Assembly: GCF_019970065.1 (NCBI RefSeq)
Contig: NZ_JAHXYH010000006.1
Span: 1-64,000, forward strand
Direction of reading: 5' to 3'
Source: Chryseobacterium sp. OSA05B
Lineage (GTDB): Bacteria > Bacteroidota > Bacteroidia > Flavobacteriales > Weeksellaceae
Length of the DNA: 64,000 bases
Positions within the stretch are counted from its first letter, which is position 1. Every line of letters begins with the position of its first letter. The position numbers and the translations under genes are program-made. This document shows, piece by piece, positions 15,470 through 26,500 of this stretch. Under the pieces are notes generated by a model. It saw only the letters and a program-made list of their open reading frames with translations, ran no database searches and was not told the origin of the DNA.

Positions 15470-18028
15470 TTACTTCTTTTTGGCGGCTGGCTTTTTGGCA
15501 ACAGTTGTTTTCTTAGCAGCAGGTTTCTTAGTGGCCGGCTTCTTTTTCTCTGCAAAAGCATTTTTATCCTGATCCGTGATCCACTTTTTCACCTCATCCA
15601 GAGACACATCTTTCAGCTCTTCAGATTCATATTTGGTATCGTCTTTTTTCTTCGGTATTTTGAACATGGCTTTCCCGAATTTCACGAATGGCCCCCATCT
15701 TCCGTTTTCAATAGAAATCTTTTCTTTTTCCCATTGCTGGATGTATCGGTTGGCTTCTTTTTCAAGTTTAGCATCAATCAGTTCATTGATGTCATCCTGA
15801 GAAAGATTATCAAAATTGTATTTTTTAGGAACATTGATAAACAGATCTTTGTATTTGATAAACGGTCCGAATCTTCCGGTTCCTTTTGTTACAGGATCTC
15901 CTTTATAAGAAGCAATCGGTGCATCAGCTTTTTTCTTTTCATTGATGATCTCTTCTGCACGCGCCTGGCTTACTGAAAGTGGATCTTCTCCTTTCGGAAT
16001 GCTGATGAATGTTTCGCCCCATTTCACATAAGGTCCGAATCTCCCCACTCCCACGGAAACAGGCTGCCCGTCAAATGCGCTCAGTTCAAACGGCAATTTG
16101 AAAAGTTCCAGTGCTTCTGCCAGAGAAATGGTTGCAATATTCTGCCCTGTCATCAGTGAAGCAAAGATTGGTTTTTCTTCATCTTCCGTTTCGCCGATCT
16201 GGATCATCGCTCCGAATCTTCCGATTCTTGCATGAACATTTTTACCGGTCTTCGGATCTACTCCAAGCAATCTGTCACCATTGGCTCTGTCTGCATTTTC
16301 TTCTACATCTTCAATTCTCGGGTGGAATTTTGAATAGAAAGTGGTCATCATTTCTTTCCACTTCTGATCTCCGTTGGCAATTTCGTCAAAACTTTCTTCT
16401 ACTCTTGCTGTAAATCCGTAGTCGAGGATTTCTTTGAAGTTATCCGTCAGGAAGTCATTTACAACCTCACCGATATCTGTAGGGATAAATTTATTTTTGT
16501 CGCCCCCGAATTTTTCTTCAAGAACTTCTTTTTTGATCTTATCTTTTGTAAGAGACATTCTCACCACCTCACGGGTGTGAGGATCGATCTCTCTTTTATC
16601 CACATATTCTCTGTTCTGAATGGTCTGGATCGTTGGCGCATAAGTAGACGGACGTCCAATTCCCAATTCTTCCAGCTTTTTCACCAAACCTGCTTCCGTA
16701 TATCTTGCGCTTGGTCTCGTGAATTTTTCTGAAGCTGTGATTTTCTTATAACTTAAGATTTCACCTACACTTACTTTAGGAAGTAACTTTTCATTGTTTT
16801 CCTCATCATCATCTTCTGTCTTTACAATTCCGTAAGCTTTTAGGAAACCATCAAAAATGATCACTTCACCTTGTGCTTCAAAATTCTGAGGCAGTGATGC
16901 ATTTCCTATTTCGATCACTGTTTTCTCAATTTTAGCATTCGCCATCTGAGAAGCCAGCGTTCTTCTGTATATTAATTGGTATAATCTGTTCAGTTGGGCA
17001 TCACCGATACTTTTAACGGCAAAATCAGTGGGACGGATCGCTTCGTGAGCTTCCTGTGCCGATGCAGATTTTGTGGTGTAATTTCTTGGTGAAGAATATT
17101 CAGCGCCGTATTCTGATGTAATTTGTTTTTTTGCGCCTTCGATAGCTTCCTGGGAAAGGTTCACGGAATCCGTTCTCATATAGGTAATATATCCTTCTTC
17201 ATACAGCCTTTGGGCAAGACGCATGGTGTTGGTTACATTATATCCTAATCTTGATGAAGCTTCCTGCTGTAATGTGGAAGTAGTGAACGGTGCAGATGCA
17301 GAACGTGTTCCCGGTCTTGTTTCCACATTCAGAACTTTAAATTCTGTAGTCTTTGCTTTTTCAAGGAATTTTTCTGCGTCTTCTTCTTTCTCGAAGTCTT
17401 TTTTAAGTTTAGCAGAAATTTCCTGCTCGATTTTATTTAAGAAGATTCCGTCCAGTTTAAAGCTCGCTTTCGGAACAAACTCACGGATTTCTTTTTCTCT
17501 CTCTACGATTAATCTTACGGCTACAGACTGTACTCTTCCTGCAGAAAGACCCGGTTTTACTTTTTTCCAGAGTACCGGAGACATTTCAAAACCTACGATT
17601 CTGTCCAGAACTCTTCTTGCCTGCTGGGCATTGACAAGATTCTGATCGATATCTCTTGGATTTTCAATGGCTTTCAGAATGGCATTTTTAGTAATCTCGT
17701 GGAAAACAATTCTTTTTCTGTTTTCAGGTTTTAATTTCAGCTCGTCTGCAAGGTGCCATGCAATAGCTTCCCCTTCGCGGTCCTCATCGGAAGCCAGCCA
17801 TACCATCTCTGCTTTCTTTACTGCGGCCTTTAATTCTGTTACCAGTTTCTTTTTATCAGCCGAAACTTCGTAATCAGGACTGAAGGTGGCAAGATCTATT
17901 CCCATTCCTTTTTTTGGAAGGTCACGGATGTGTCCGAAACTCGATTTCACTTCGAAATCCTTCCCTAAATATTTCTGAATAGTTTTTGCTTTTGCCGGGG
18001 ACTCTACGATTACTAAATTTTTCGACAT
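15470..18028 (-). CDS. topA: Type I DNA topoisomerase
   Basis: Relaxes negative supercoils through a covalent tyrosine intermediate. The 852-residue product opens with the TOPRIM domain (LVIVESPAKAKTIQKYLG, then LASDEDREGEAIAWHL with the acidic metal residues). The active site YITYMRTDSVNLS places the catalytic Tyr near residue 283. The C-terminal third has several zinc-free topoisomerase repeats (GRFGPYVKWGE, GRFGPFIKYKD, GRWGPFVKFGK) and ends in a Lys/Ala-rich tail (about 25 residues), a usual DNA-binding extension in Bacteroidota. Its 3' end carries two tandem terminators. Confidence 0.97.
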   Translation of the reverse strand: MSKNLVIVESPAKAKTIQKYLGKDFEVKSSFGHIRDLPKKGMGIDLATFSPDYEVSADKKKLVTELKAAVKKAEMVWLASDEDREGEAIAWHLADELKLKPENRKRIVFHEITKNAILKAIENPRDIDQNLVNAQQARRVLDRIVGFEMSPVLWKKVKPGLSAGRVQSVAVRLIVEREKEIREFVPKASFKLDGIFLNKIEQEISAKLKKDFEKEEDAEKFLEKAKTTEFKVLNVETRPGTRSASAPFTTSTLQQEASSRLGYNVTNTMRLAQRLYEEGYITYMRTDSVNLSQEAIEGAKKQITSEYGAEYSSPRNYTTKSASAQEAHEAIRPTDFAVKSIGDAQLNRLYQLIYRRTLASQMANAKIEKTVIEIGNASLPQNFEAQGEVIIFDGFLKAYGIVKTEDDDEENNEKLLPKVSVGEILSYKKITASEKFTRPSARYTEAGLVKKLEELGIGRPSTYAPTIQTIQNREYVDKREIDPHTREVVRMSLTKDKIKKEVLEEKFGGDKNKFIPTDIGEVVNDFLTDNFKEILDYGFTARVEESFDEIANGDQKWKEMMTTFYSKFHPRIEDVEENADRANGDRLLGVDPKTGKNVHARIGRFGAMIQIGETEDEEKPIFASLMTGQNIATISLAEALELFKLPFELSAFDGQPVSVGVGRFGPYVKWGETFISIPKGEDPLSVSQARAEEIINEKKKADAPIASYKGDPVTKGTGRFGPFIKYKDLFINVPKKYNFDNLSQDDINELIDAKLEKEANRYIQQWEKEKISIENGRWGPFVKFGKAMFKIPKKKDDTKYESEELKDVSLDEVKKWITDQDKNAFAEKKKPATKKPAAKKTTVAKKPAAKKK

Positions 18029-18045
18029 TCTAAAAAAATTTTTTG

Positions 18046-18053
18046 CAAAAGTA
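18046..18053 (-). promoter_or_regulatory. Candidate -7 element of topA
   Basis: In minus-strand sense TACTTTTG (TAnnTTTG) lies 17 bases before the topA start, followed by GCAAAAAA. A -33 TTG at normal spacing is not obvious. Confidence 0.4.
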
Positions 18054-18256
18054 AAGCTTTTTTATTATATACTTTTTGTTAAAACAGTTTAATTTAATAT
18101 TTAGATGCGTTTAACAGGCCTTCCCGAGGGCATTTTAATAGATATCAAGTCCTTTAGGACGTACGGTTTAGGGCAAATTCCAGCGCTTATAAAATAAATG
18201 ATATAGAATTTTTCACCAATGCTGATAGATGCAAAGTATATGGAAGGCATAAAAAA

Positions 18257-18280
18257 GCAGAACAGGAAACCCTATTCTGC
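18257..18280 (-). terminator. Terminator of the T9SS cargo gene
   Basis: A 10-bp stem (GCAGAACAGG with CCTATTCTGC, one mismatch) and a 4-base loop, then in minus-strand sense a TTTTTT run at 18251-18256. It begins 22 bases beyond the stop codon at 18303. Confidence 0.75.
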
Positions 18281-18302
18281 TCTGCTATTGCTTTTTTAAG
18301 TT

Positions 18303-21300
18303 TTATTGTTTGATGATTTTCACAATTTTTTCAGAATTATTGATTCTTACCAAATATATTCCTGAAATAAGGGCAGAAAGATCTGTTTTCCCGTTTTCAA
18401 ACTTGCCGGATCTTACCAGCTGTCCGGACATATTATAGATCTGATAAAAGTATCCGTCTTTTTCCGGTGCATCGATATAAAGAATATCTTTTACCGGATT
18501 CGGGAATAAAGTGATCTTGTTCTCACTTACTTTTTCTTTCACCTCAACACTGCTTAAAATTTCCGCTCCTTTTCCTGATGCTAAGGCTGTAACCTGTAAT
18601 TTCGGAATAGGGCCGGCTTCATTTCCATCGGAATCATATTTCATTTTTACACATCGGCAGCTTGTTCCGAAATACGGATCATTATTATCATGAAAAGCAA
18701 TGAAACGGTTGGATGTAGATGCTGCATCAAATAAAATATTAATGGATCTTCCCAGATAATTGGCCGCCAAGGCTCCCGTCCATACACCCGGAAACTGGAA
18801 ATTTACTGTATTGAAGGTTCCTTGCGGAGACTGATTCGCCAGAACACTTCTGAATCCGCGGGATCCTGAATCGGGAAAATTTCCTACCGTGTAATTAGGA
18901 CCGTTAAACATATATCCTATGGTGGATGTTGTAGAAGGATTTCTCACCCTTGTTCCTGAATAATCTGTGGTTACACTATAAAAAGTGGCTGCATTTTTAT
19001 CTTTTTTATACCATGGCGACTGTCCAAAATCCTGGTTCGAGATCAAAGCAGAGCTTGTAATATCCGGAATTCTCCAGCCTTCAGGACATGGATCAAAAGG
19101 AGACTTCTTCCCTCCTCTTCCCCATCGGTCCGGAGCAAGATTCGGTTCATTGGCCAGCCAGTCCGTTCCATTGGTGTAATTCGGCATTGCACTGTTATAG
19201 GGGGCAAAAGAACTCGGAATCATATATACCAAAGGATTTTTAACGGAGTACGACAGTACTTTCGCTATTTTTTCTGCCGGTCTGTCTGTACTCTGTGCAT
19301 TGGAAGCCGCTGCATACGTACTGTAAGGAACTATATAATTTCCTGACATATTATTATAAGTAGCAGGAGTAAGTGTTGTATAGGTCACTGTTCCGTTATC
19401 TGCCGCTGCTCCTAAAAATATATTATAGGAAGCTCTGTTATCTGCGTACTGAAAGGTAGGAATCGGATCTTTTCTTCCCCACTGATAATGCATTCCTGTC
19501 GAAGATCTGATTTTGGCAAGCTCTGCAGTAGTGGGACTAAGTCCGTTCCCCACCATCGGAAAAACATCTGTTGCACCCAAATTTCTGTCCATGAACTCTG
19601 TCTGAAGAACAACATCTGCCTTATTCACATAATTCACATAATTCACCGCCTCAATGGACGGAAGCTCTGTGGTATAATTAAAGGATCCAAGAGCAGAATC
19701 CGTGATCCAGATATGCCAGCTCCAGTATAGCGGAGATGTAATACTTCCGTTATGAAGTGTTACCACAGCATTTCCGCTTTGATTGGGTCTGATCTCCACT
19801 GAAATTTTTGAGCTGCTGATGCTTTGAAGTGAAGACGGTGAAGGATTAAACACACTGATTTTATTGATCAAAGCGGTATTGGTCGTCCACAGCACGTTTG
19901 CTTTTAAATTGCTGAAACTCGAAGGATTCAGAATTCCCTGGTTATTCAGTAACTGACTCTGAACTGAAAATGCTTTGCTTACAGGAATTTCTACTGTAAA
20001 AGATTGAGTACTCTTAACAGCCTGATAAGTATTGGGATTATTGATGCCCTCTCCGTATTCTGAAGCCGGAGCTAAATATTCAGAAGGGAAATTATATTTA
20101 TTCACAACATAAAGCGGGTCTTTGATACATCGGCAGCCATTGGCTTCGGAGGTATACATTCCGGACATTGGCATGTACGTATATCTTCCTTTAATATTGG
20201 GATAAGCAGGATCAGGAACATCCGGCTGCCCTTTGTCGGGGATCATATAAAGTCCTCTTGTAAGTACCGTGGGAGATCCATCAAAATGTCTGCTCATCGT
20301 AGCGGTCCATAAAGCTACATGATGCTGGTCGGTATACTGTCCTTCATGTGCAGCCCTGATCAACTGTCCTGTCCCCGGAAACATGCCCATATTGAACCCG
20401 CCTACATTAGAAAGATCAAAACCGAGGTTGGGATAAACCCGGAATCCGGTCATGAATGAAGGGACACCGGCATCGGTAGGTTTTATGATATGGTATTTAT
20501 TCGTTTCAAAAACGTTTTTAGCCATATTGGTTCTGACCCCAAAAGGAGAAAAATCTACCCTGATATCATCTGCATAAGACTGAGAACCTAAATTGGCAAC
20601 AAGCATTGAGGGCACTCTCCATCCGTTCGGGCACGGGTCGTAAGGTGACTTGTCCCTGTATGGCTGTGCGCTGCCGTCATTATTATAGTCATCATTGATC
20701 ATTCCCCGGGAATTGTCAGACCAAAGATTAAGCTCCGAAAGCCTTCCATCCCCCATTTCTGAGAAACGCCCAAACCAGTTGACAGGAAGATTCGGATTGT
20801 TATTATAATAGGCCTGGCTGCTGTTGTCATCTTTATTTACATAGATCAGACTTAACGGATTTTTCACTGAAAGCCTGATATTCCCGATCACTTCAGCATT
20901 TGCTAATGTGACGAACTTCGTGAGGTTATCGATACTTACAGCACCGTTAAAGTTCTTCGCTGCTCTGTGTCTAACTCTCCCCACGGAACCCGAGACTTCA
21001 TAAAAATCATTCCCTCTCGTTACCAAGGGTGGCATCGGGTCTTTCCTTCCCCACTGATAGAGCAATCCTATATTTCTGTTCCAGTCTGAGGAGGTAATGG
21101 AACTGCTCAAAGCACCGAGATTACGGTCCATCCATCCCCACTCCGCATCGGGAATGGGCTCAACAGTTCCGTTGGCCCTCATTCTTGTAATATTGCTAAA
21201 GCTTTTGTAAGTTGATCCGTTACCGGGATCATCAGTTACCCAGATATGCCAGCTCCAGTAGATCTCTCCGTTTACCCTTAATGCAATGACCGCATTTCCT

Positions 21301-21734
21301 TTTTTGGTTTTATTGATGGGAACTTTTATTTTGGCATTCTGATTAGAATCCAGAATCTCGAGAGCATAGCCCGTTCCTGATTTGATGAGACCGTGGGTAT
21401 CTTCCCACAATACATCCGCTGTTACCGTACCGGCAGGAATTCCGCCAGCTTTAACGTATTTATCTTCTGCCCACATGGCGTAGGCTTTTCGTACCGGAAC
21501 CAGAAGGCCTTCACTACTTTGTCCGGGATCAAAAACATAGCTGTTGGGAGCTTTTGTCCAGTCCTGAGCTGCTTCTCTGCTACCAAGTTTCCGTAAGGTA
21601 TCACCTGCTGACACTAATCTTTCCGTATATCTATACGAGGGAGGAATTTCATTTAATTCCCTGCTATTCATGGAATAGGTACCAATCGACACTAAGCAAA
21701 AAATTGCCGCAAAATTTTTAACTAAATTTTTCAT
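18303..21734 (-). CDS. Large T9SS-secreted protein with two FISUMP-like modules
   Basis: An 1143-residue secreted protein. The N-terminus is a signal peptide. The C-terminal 75 residues are a type IX sorting domain (ITLFPNPVKDILYIDAP, YNMSGQLV, SGIYLVRI), which sends cargo across the outer membrane. Between them two long modules repeat the same signposts in order: WHIWVTD or WHIWITD, MDRNLGA, YQWGRKDPMP or YQWGRKDPIP, and SPYDPCPNGWRVP or SPFDPCPEGWRIP, each ending near a CRC motif. This matches the Fibrobacter-type paralogous (FISUMP) family, whose function is unknown. Residues 60-140 and 590-700 look like Ig-type linkers. It is the longest single-function gene outside the pigment locus. Confidence 0.85.
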   Translation of the reverse strand: MKNLVKNFAAIFCLVSIGTYSMNSRELNEIPPSYRYTERLVSAGDTLRKLGSREAAQDWTKAPNSYVFDPGQSSEGLLVPVRKAYAMWAEDKYVKAGGIPAGTVTADVLWEDTHGLIKSGTGYALEILDSNQNAKIKVPINKTKKGNAVIALRVNGEIYWSWHIWVTDDPGNGSTYKSFSNITRMRANGTVEPIPDAEWGWMDRNLGALSSSITSSDWNRNIGLLYQWGRKDPMPPLVTRGNDFYEVSGSVGRVRHRAAKNFNGAVSIDNLTKFVTLANAEVIGNIRLSVKNPLSLIYVNKDDNSSQAYYNNNPNLPVNWFGRFSEMGDGRLSELNLWSDNSRGMINDDYNNDGSAQPYRDKSPYDPCPNGWRVPSMLVANLGSQSYADDIRVDFSPFGVRTNMAKNVFETNKYHIIKPTDAGVPSFMTGFRVYPNLGFDLSNVGGFNMGMFPGTGQLIRAAHEGQYTDQHHVALWTATMSRHFDGSPTVLTRGLYMIPDKGQPDVPDPAYPNIKGRYTYMPMSGMYTSEANGCRCIKDPLYVVNKYNFPSEYLAPASEYGEGINNPNTYQAVKSTQSFTVEIPVSKAFSVQSQLLNNQGILNPSSFSNLKANVLWTTNTALINKISVFNPSPSSLQSISSSKISVEIRPNQSGNAVVTLHNGSITSPLYWSWHIWITDSALGSFNYTTELPSIEAVNYVNYVNKADVVLQTEFMDRNLGATDVFPMVGNGLSPTTAELAKIRSSTGMHYQWGRKDPIPTFQYADNRASYNIFLGAAADNGTVTYTTLTPATYNNMSGNYIVPYSTYAAASNAQSTDRPAEKIAKVLSYSVKNPLVYMIPSSFAPYNSAMPNYTNGTDWLANEPNLAPDRWGRGGKKSPFDPCPEGWRIPDITSSALISNQDFGQSPWYKKDKNAATFYSVTTDYSGTRVRNPSTTSTIGYMFNGPNYTVGNFPDSGSRGFRSVLANQSPQGTFNTVNFQFPGVWTGALAANYLGRSINILFDAASTSNRFIAFHDNNDPYFGTSCRCVKMKYDSDGNEAGPIPKLQVTALASGKGAEILSSVEVKEKVSENKITLFPNPVKDILYIDAPEKDGYFYQIYNMSGQLVRSGKFENGKTDLSALISGIYLVRINNSEKIVKIIKQ

Positions 21735-21994
21735 ATCCTTAGACTTGTGTGCCCTTTAGGAAATACAACTTTTAAGCCTTCGCCAATCATAAATCATTAA
21801 TAATATAAATAAGAACATTATATTCAAATTACAATATTAATAATCAATAAGTAAAAGATTATAAATACAAAAACGGCACAATTCGTTTCACAGGATGCAA
21901 AAATAGATGATTCAAATGACATATCAGATCCGGAAATTTCAACTTGAATATATCTTAATATTCCGGAGGAAATCATCCAGAAAAGACCACAAAA
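21735..21994. other. Non-coding AT-rich spacer
   Basis: Upstream region of the T9SS cargo gene. I see no ORF, repeat or clear TAnnTTTG promoter here, only strongly AT-rich sequence (21,790-21,870). Confidence 0.5.
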
Positions 21995-22020
21995 AAAAGA
22001 CAGGTCTGCCGCTGTCTTTT
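21995..22020 (-). terminator. Terminator of the EpsG-like gene
   Basis: A 9-bp perfect stem (AAAAGACAG with CTGTCTTTT) and an 8-base loop, followed in minus-strand sense by TTTTTTTT from the adenine run at 21,991-21,998. It starts 26 bases past the stop codon. Confidence 0.75.
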
Positions 22021-22046
22021 ATATGATATGATCGATAGATTAATTA

Positions 22047-23186
22047 CTAAGGAAGAATGTGATTTTTATAAAGTTCGGTTGTAAATCTGCCTACTTTTAT
22101 ATTATTAAAGGAGCAGAACACCACAAAATTAAAAATAACAAGGGCTATGATAAAGGAGTAAATTACCTTTTTCATTCCACTGGAAACCACATACATTGTA
22201 TTGGGGATAATGATATAAGAAAACCCGATAAATGCTCCTACCAGCCTGGATGAGAATACGGGATTGTTTCTGAAAATAAAGTAAAAACATATCCCTATTA
22301 CCGCATAGGCTCTATGGTATTCGTAGTACGGATACAGTTCTTTCATTTTGGTATCGAACGCAAAGAGGAAGAAGGTGAGGATCATCATCATGGCCTCCGG
22401 GATCCCGAAACCACCATTCAGTCTTTCTATGGACTCATCCATGTATCCATTCAGACCTTCTACAAGGATATTGTCAGACGCCATACCACTCAGGAAATCT
22501 CCAAAAACCCGGTAGATTTCAAACGGCGAAAGAAATATTGAAACTATGATCAGCACCAGCATTACGGTTTTGCTCAGAGGAATACGGGCTAGCCAATACA
22601 GCGGAAGAAACAGATAACTTACCGTGTGGATTCCGGATGCAATAAATATAAAGAAGAGATAATGCCAGAGTTTCCGCTCTTTGATATACCGGATGGCAAA
22701 GTAAACAATGAATGTTCCTAAGTTCTGCCGGATCTGCCCACTCTCCCCAACAAAGAAGTAGGGGACAAACATAAACAGGGTAAATGTGAAAGGATAAAAA
22801 GTATTGTCTTCCGTATATTCTATCTTAAAAGAAATAGCGCAGATCGCAATCACGAGCGTGAGGACGTAAAAAGGTGCATCAAAAATATTGAGCAATATCT
22901 TATTGATCAGAGTATACAGCCATTCTACATCCAGCTGATCGGGGCCTTCAATATGCAGCATCTTCAGAAAGATACTTTCATAACTTTTGGTATCGGAATA
23001 GATGTACAATCCTCTGTAACTTCCGTAGTCGGGTCCTACATTATCACGGAAACCAACCAGGATAATAAGATATACTCCCAAAAGCCAAAGCCACTTTTTT
23101 TCTACTTTTTTTCCAAATACTTCCATCAGACTGAAAAAAAGCATGTAGACCATTGCAACTAAGAAATATGGATGTAATATACTCAT
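22047..23186 (-). CDS. EpsG-family membrane protein (O-antigen polymerase-like)
   Basis: A 379-residue integral membrane protein with about ten to twelve hydrophobic helices. Early motifs fit the EpsG family: FRDNVGPDYGSYRGLY after the second helix, then GESGQIRQNLGTFIVYFAIRYI with the conserved Arg-Gln. EpsG proteins are thought to polymerise exopolysaccharide repeat units, though this is not firmly proven. It stands apart from the export genes at 7,850-14,231, separated by topA and the T9SS gene, so a shared pathway is only possible. It is transcribed away from the pigment locus. Confidence 0.75.
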   Translation of the reverse strand: MSILHPYFLVAMVYMLFFSLMEVFGKKVEKKWLWLLGVYLIILVGFRDNVGPDYGSYRGLYIYSDTKSYESIFLKMLHIEGPDQLDVEWLYTLINKILLNIFDAPFYVLTLVIAICAISFKIEYTEDNTFYPFTFTLFMFVPYFFVGESGQIRQNLGTFIVYFAIRYIKERKLWHYLFFIFIASGIHTVSYLFLPLYWLARIPLSKTVMLVLIIVSIFLSPFEIYRVFGDFLSGMASDNILVEGLNGYMDESIERLNGGFGIPEAMMMILTFFLFAFDTKMKELYPYYEYHRAYAVIGICFYFIFRNNPVFSSRLVGAFIGFSYIIIPNTMYVVSSGMKKVIYSFIIALVIFNFVVFCSFNNIKVGRFTTELYKNHILP

Positions 23187-23518
23187 GCTAGTCTATCGTT
23201 TTTTTTAATCGGTACATTGCACAGGGAAAATCCAGATCTGTCACTAGATAGGAAATACAGCAGAAAAGGAAATACTATGGGAAATAGAAATCCGTCTATT
23301 TTTTCATCATTTTTTTTCAACATATCTAAAACAGATTCTTATTTCTTTAATAATAATATGGGTTGAAAATATATTTTTTGAAAGGGAACTTTTGCAAAAG
23401 TAGAATATTTTTTTATTCTGCCTAGAATATTTTGTTGATTTTCAGACAAAACTTATAGCCCAAATGTTTTGAACTAATGTTGAAAAAATTAAATTTGCAG
23501 ACTTGATTTCACAATGTA
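23187..23518. other. Divergent intergenic region before the pigment locus
   Basis: A 332-base spacer between the EpsG-like gene (minus) and the first pigment gene (plus). It holds a candidate plus-strand promoter near its right end (23,468-23,497) and a TACTTTTG site on the minus strand at 23,395-23,402, which may serve the EpsG-like gene although more than 200 bases away. Nothing else is recognised. Confidence 0.5.
23468..23497 (+). promoter_or_regulatory. Bacteroidota-type promoter for pigment block 1
   Basis: TTTG at 23,468-23,471 and TAAATTTG at 23,490-23,497 match the -33 (TTTG) and -7 (TAnnTTTG) elements of the Bacteroidota housekeeping sigma factor, with an 18-base spacer. The start codon at 23,519 would leave a leader of only about 15 bases. 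Confidence 0.65.
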
Positions 23519-26500
23519 ATGCATCGTTTTTTTATATTTTTATATTATCTGATTTCCAAAAATAAGATTCTTTCTGCAATTATTACGCTAGGAATAGCTG
23601 TAATATGCGGTTTTTTTGCTTCAAAAATTAATTTTGAAGAGGACATTAACCAGATCATACCTAAAAATGAAAAATCAGATCTTACAGCAAAAGTTCTTAA
23701 ACAGCTGAATTTTTCAGACAAGATCATCGTGATCATAGAAAACAAATCTAAGGAAGATGAATTCCAGCTTTCCGAGACGGCTGACACTTTTCTTCAGAAA
23801 GTGGAACCTCTGAAAAAATACATCGGCTCTGTTCAGGGAAAGGTCAATGACGGTGAAATCTCTGAAACATTTGATTTTGTGAACCAAAATCTCCCCCTGT
23901 TCCTTGATGAAAACGATTATAAGGAAATTGAACGGAAACTTCAGAAAGACAGCATTTCAAAACAGGTAGAGAACAATTATGTGTCCCTGGTTTCTCCAAC
24001 GAGTCTTGTGACAAAAGAGTTTATCAAAAAAGATCCGCTGGGAATTACGTATTTAGGCATCAAAAAATTAAATGCTTTAAACATCAGCAAAGATTTCAAA
24101 CTTGAAGATAATTATATCGTAACCAAAGACGGGGAAAATCTTCTTCTCTTCATTGAACCGAAAAATAAAAGCAATGACACCAAGGGCAATGAGGCTTTTA
24201 TCAACCAACTTAACGAGATAAAAGATGGTATCAACAAACAGTTTAAAGGAAAAACAGAGCTCAGCTATTTCGGTTCTCCGGTAATTGCCGTGGCGAATGC
24301 TCAACAGATCAAAAAAGATATCCAGAATACGGTCATGATTTCAATGACAGTGCTATTGGTCCTTCTGATTTATTATTTCAGGAACTTTTTTACTCCGATC
24401 ATCGTATTTCTTCCGACTGTGTTTTCGGTGCTCCTTGCCCTGCTGATCCTTTATTTCATTAAAGATAAAATTTCCGCTATTTCTTTAAGTGTAGGCGCTA
24501 TCCTTATTGGAATTACGATAGATTATGCTCTTCATATTCTTACCCATTACAAGCATAATAACAATATAGAAGAGCTTTACAAAGAGATCACACAGCCCAT
24601 CGTACTGAGCAGTGCCACGACGGCTGTTTCTTTTCTGTGTCTGGTATTTGTACGTTCTGAAGCGCTGAAGGATCTAGGTCTTTTTGCCGCAATTACTGTT
24701 ATTTTATCTTCGGTCACGGCATTGATCATTGTACCTCAACTTTATAAACCTAAACAGAAAGAAGATCATCACAGTACCAATTTCATCGATAAGATCGGGT
24801 CTTATCCTTATGAGAAAAACAAACCTCTGATTATAGGCTGTTCTATCATCATCGTTGCCTGTCTTTTTGGCTTCAGGCATGTAGGTTTTAATGAAGATAT
24901 CGGGGACCTCAATTACATTCCGAAAGACTTAAAGATAAGTGAAGCCAAGTTGCAGAAGCTTTCGGACATCACTTCCAAATCTATTTATACCATTTCTTAT
25001 GGAGATTCGGAGGAAGAGGCACTGGCAAGAAACTCCCGCCTGAGCAATTTCCTTGAAAAAGAAAAAAAGGAAGGAAAAATCCTGAGCTACAGCTCCCTTG
25101 GAAACGTTGTCCTGTCTGAAAAGGATCAGAAACAAAGAATCGAAACATGGAAGAAATTCTGGGATCCGGATAAGAAAAACCGAACGGTTTCAGAAATGGT
25201 GAGCAGTGGAAATAAGTTTGGCTTCAACAGCAGTGCTTTTGATACTTTCAATGAAGTTTTAAATAAAAACTATACGGAATTAAGCCTCAAAGATTATGAG
25301 AAAGTAAAAGCTTTACAGATCTCCGAATTCCTGAGCAATGAAAACGGTTTTTATACGGTTTCCAATGTCGTCAAGGTAGATGAGAAGAAAAGAGACAACT
25401 TTATAAAAGATGTTGAGAAACATCATGATGCACTGGCTATCGACCGCCAGCAGATGAACGAAAACTTTCTGGGACTGCTGAAGAGAGATTTCAGTACGCT
25501 GATCAATTATTCTCTTCTCGCCATTGTTCTGACGATCATTGTTTTCTTCAGGAACTTCGAACTTACGGTTCTTACCATGTTTCCGATTGTATTGACCGGT
25601 GTGGTAACGGCTGGTATTCTTTATTTCCTGGGATTGGAATTGAATATTTTCAGTACAGTAGTTTGTACACTGGTATTCGGTGTGGGAGATGACTTCAGTA
25701 TTTTCCTTACAAAGGCGATGCAGAAGGAACATACAACCGGGAAAAATGAACTTCCGACTTACAGAACCTCCATTATTCTGGCAGTTTTCACAACGATATT
25801 GTCTATTGGCTCTCTGATCTTTGCCAAACATCCGGCTTTACATTCACTGGCGCTGGTGGCCTTGATCGGGATGTTTTCCGTGATCATTATTACCTCAACG
25901 CTTTATCCCTTCTGGTTTAGATTACTCATTACAAACAGGGCCAAAAAAGGACTTTCGCCTATCACTTTCAGACTGTTTTTAAGATGTATCATTTCCTTCT
26001 TTTACTATGGATTGGGAGGTTTGGTTTTTTCACTGATCGGAAGTGTCTTTGTCAAAAAATCAAAAGGGAAAATGTTAGATATTATTAAATTAATTTTAGC
26101 TAAATTTTTAACATCGGTACTGCACATCAGTCCTTTTGTAAAGAAAACAGTGATAAAAAATCCGGCAGAAGATTTTAGCAGACCGGCCGTGATCATTGCC
26201 AATCATACCTCTTTCCTGGATACACTTGCCATCGCCATGGCAACGCATAAGATCATTTATCTGGTGAATGACTGGGTGTATGATTCTCCGGTTTTCGGAA
26301 AACTGGTAAGAGCGCTCGGCTTTTATCCGGTTTCGCAGGGAATAGAGAACGGTATAGAAAAGTTGAAAGAAAAAATTGATCAGGGATATTCGCTGGTTGT
26401 TTTTCCGGAAGCGGAACGTTCTTATACAAATGATGTAAAAAGATTCCACAAAGGAGCATTCTATCTTGCAGAACAGTTCGGATTGGATATTCTTCCATTA

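Noticed and set aside
17223..17645. Antisense ORF of 140 codons within topA
   Set aside because: Opposite the conserved catalytic region of topA, Ser/Phe-rich and without motif; produced by codon bias of the real gene.
25313..25831. Antisense ORF of 172 codons within the MMPL gene
   Set aside because: It lies wholly opposite a well-supported exporter frame, has a Cys/His/Asn-rich random composition and no recognisable motif, so it is a shadow of the real gene.
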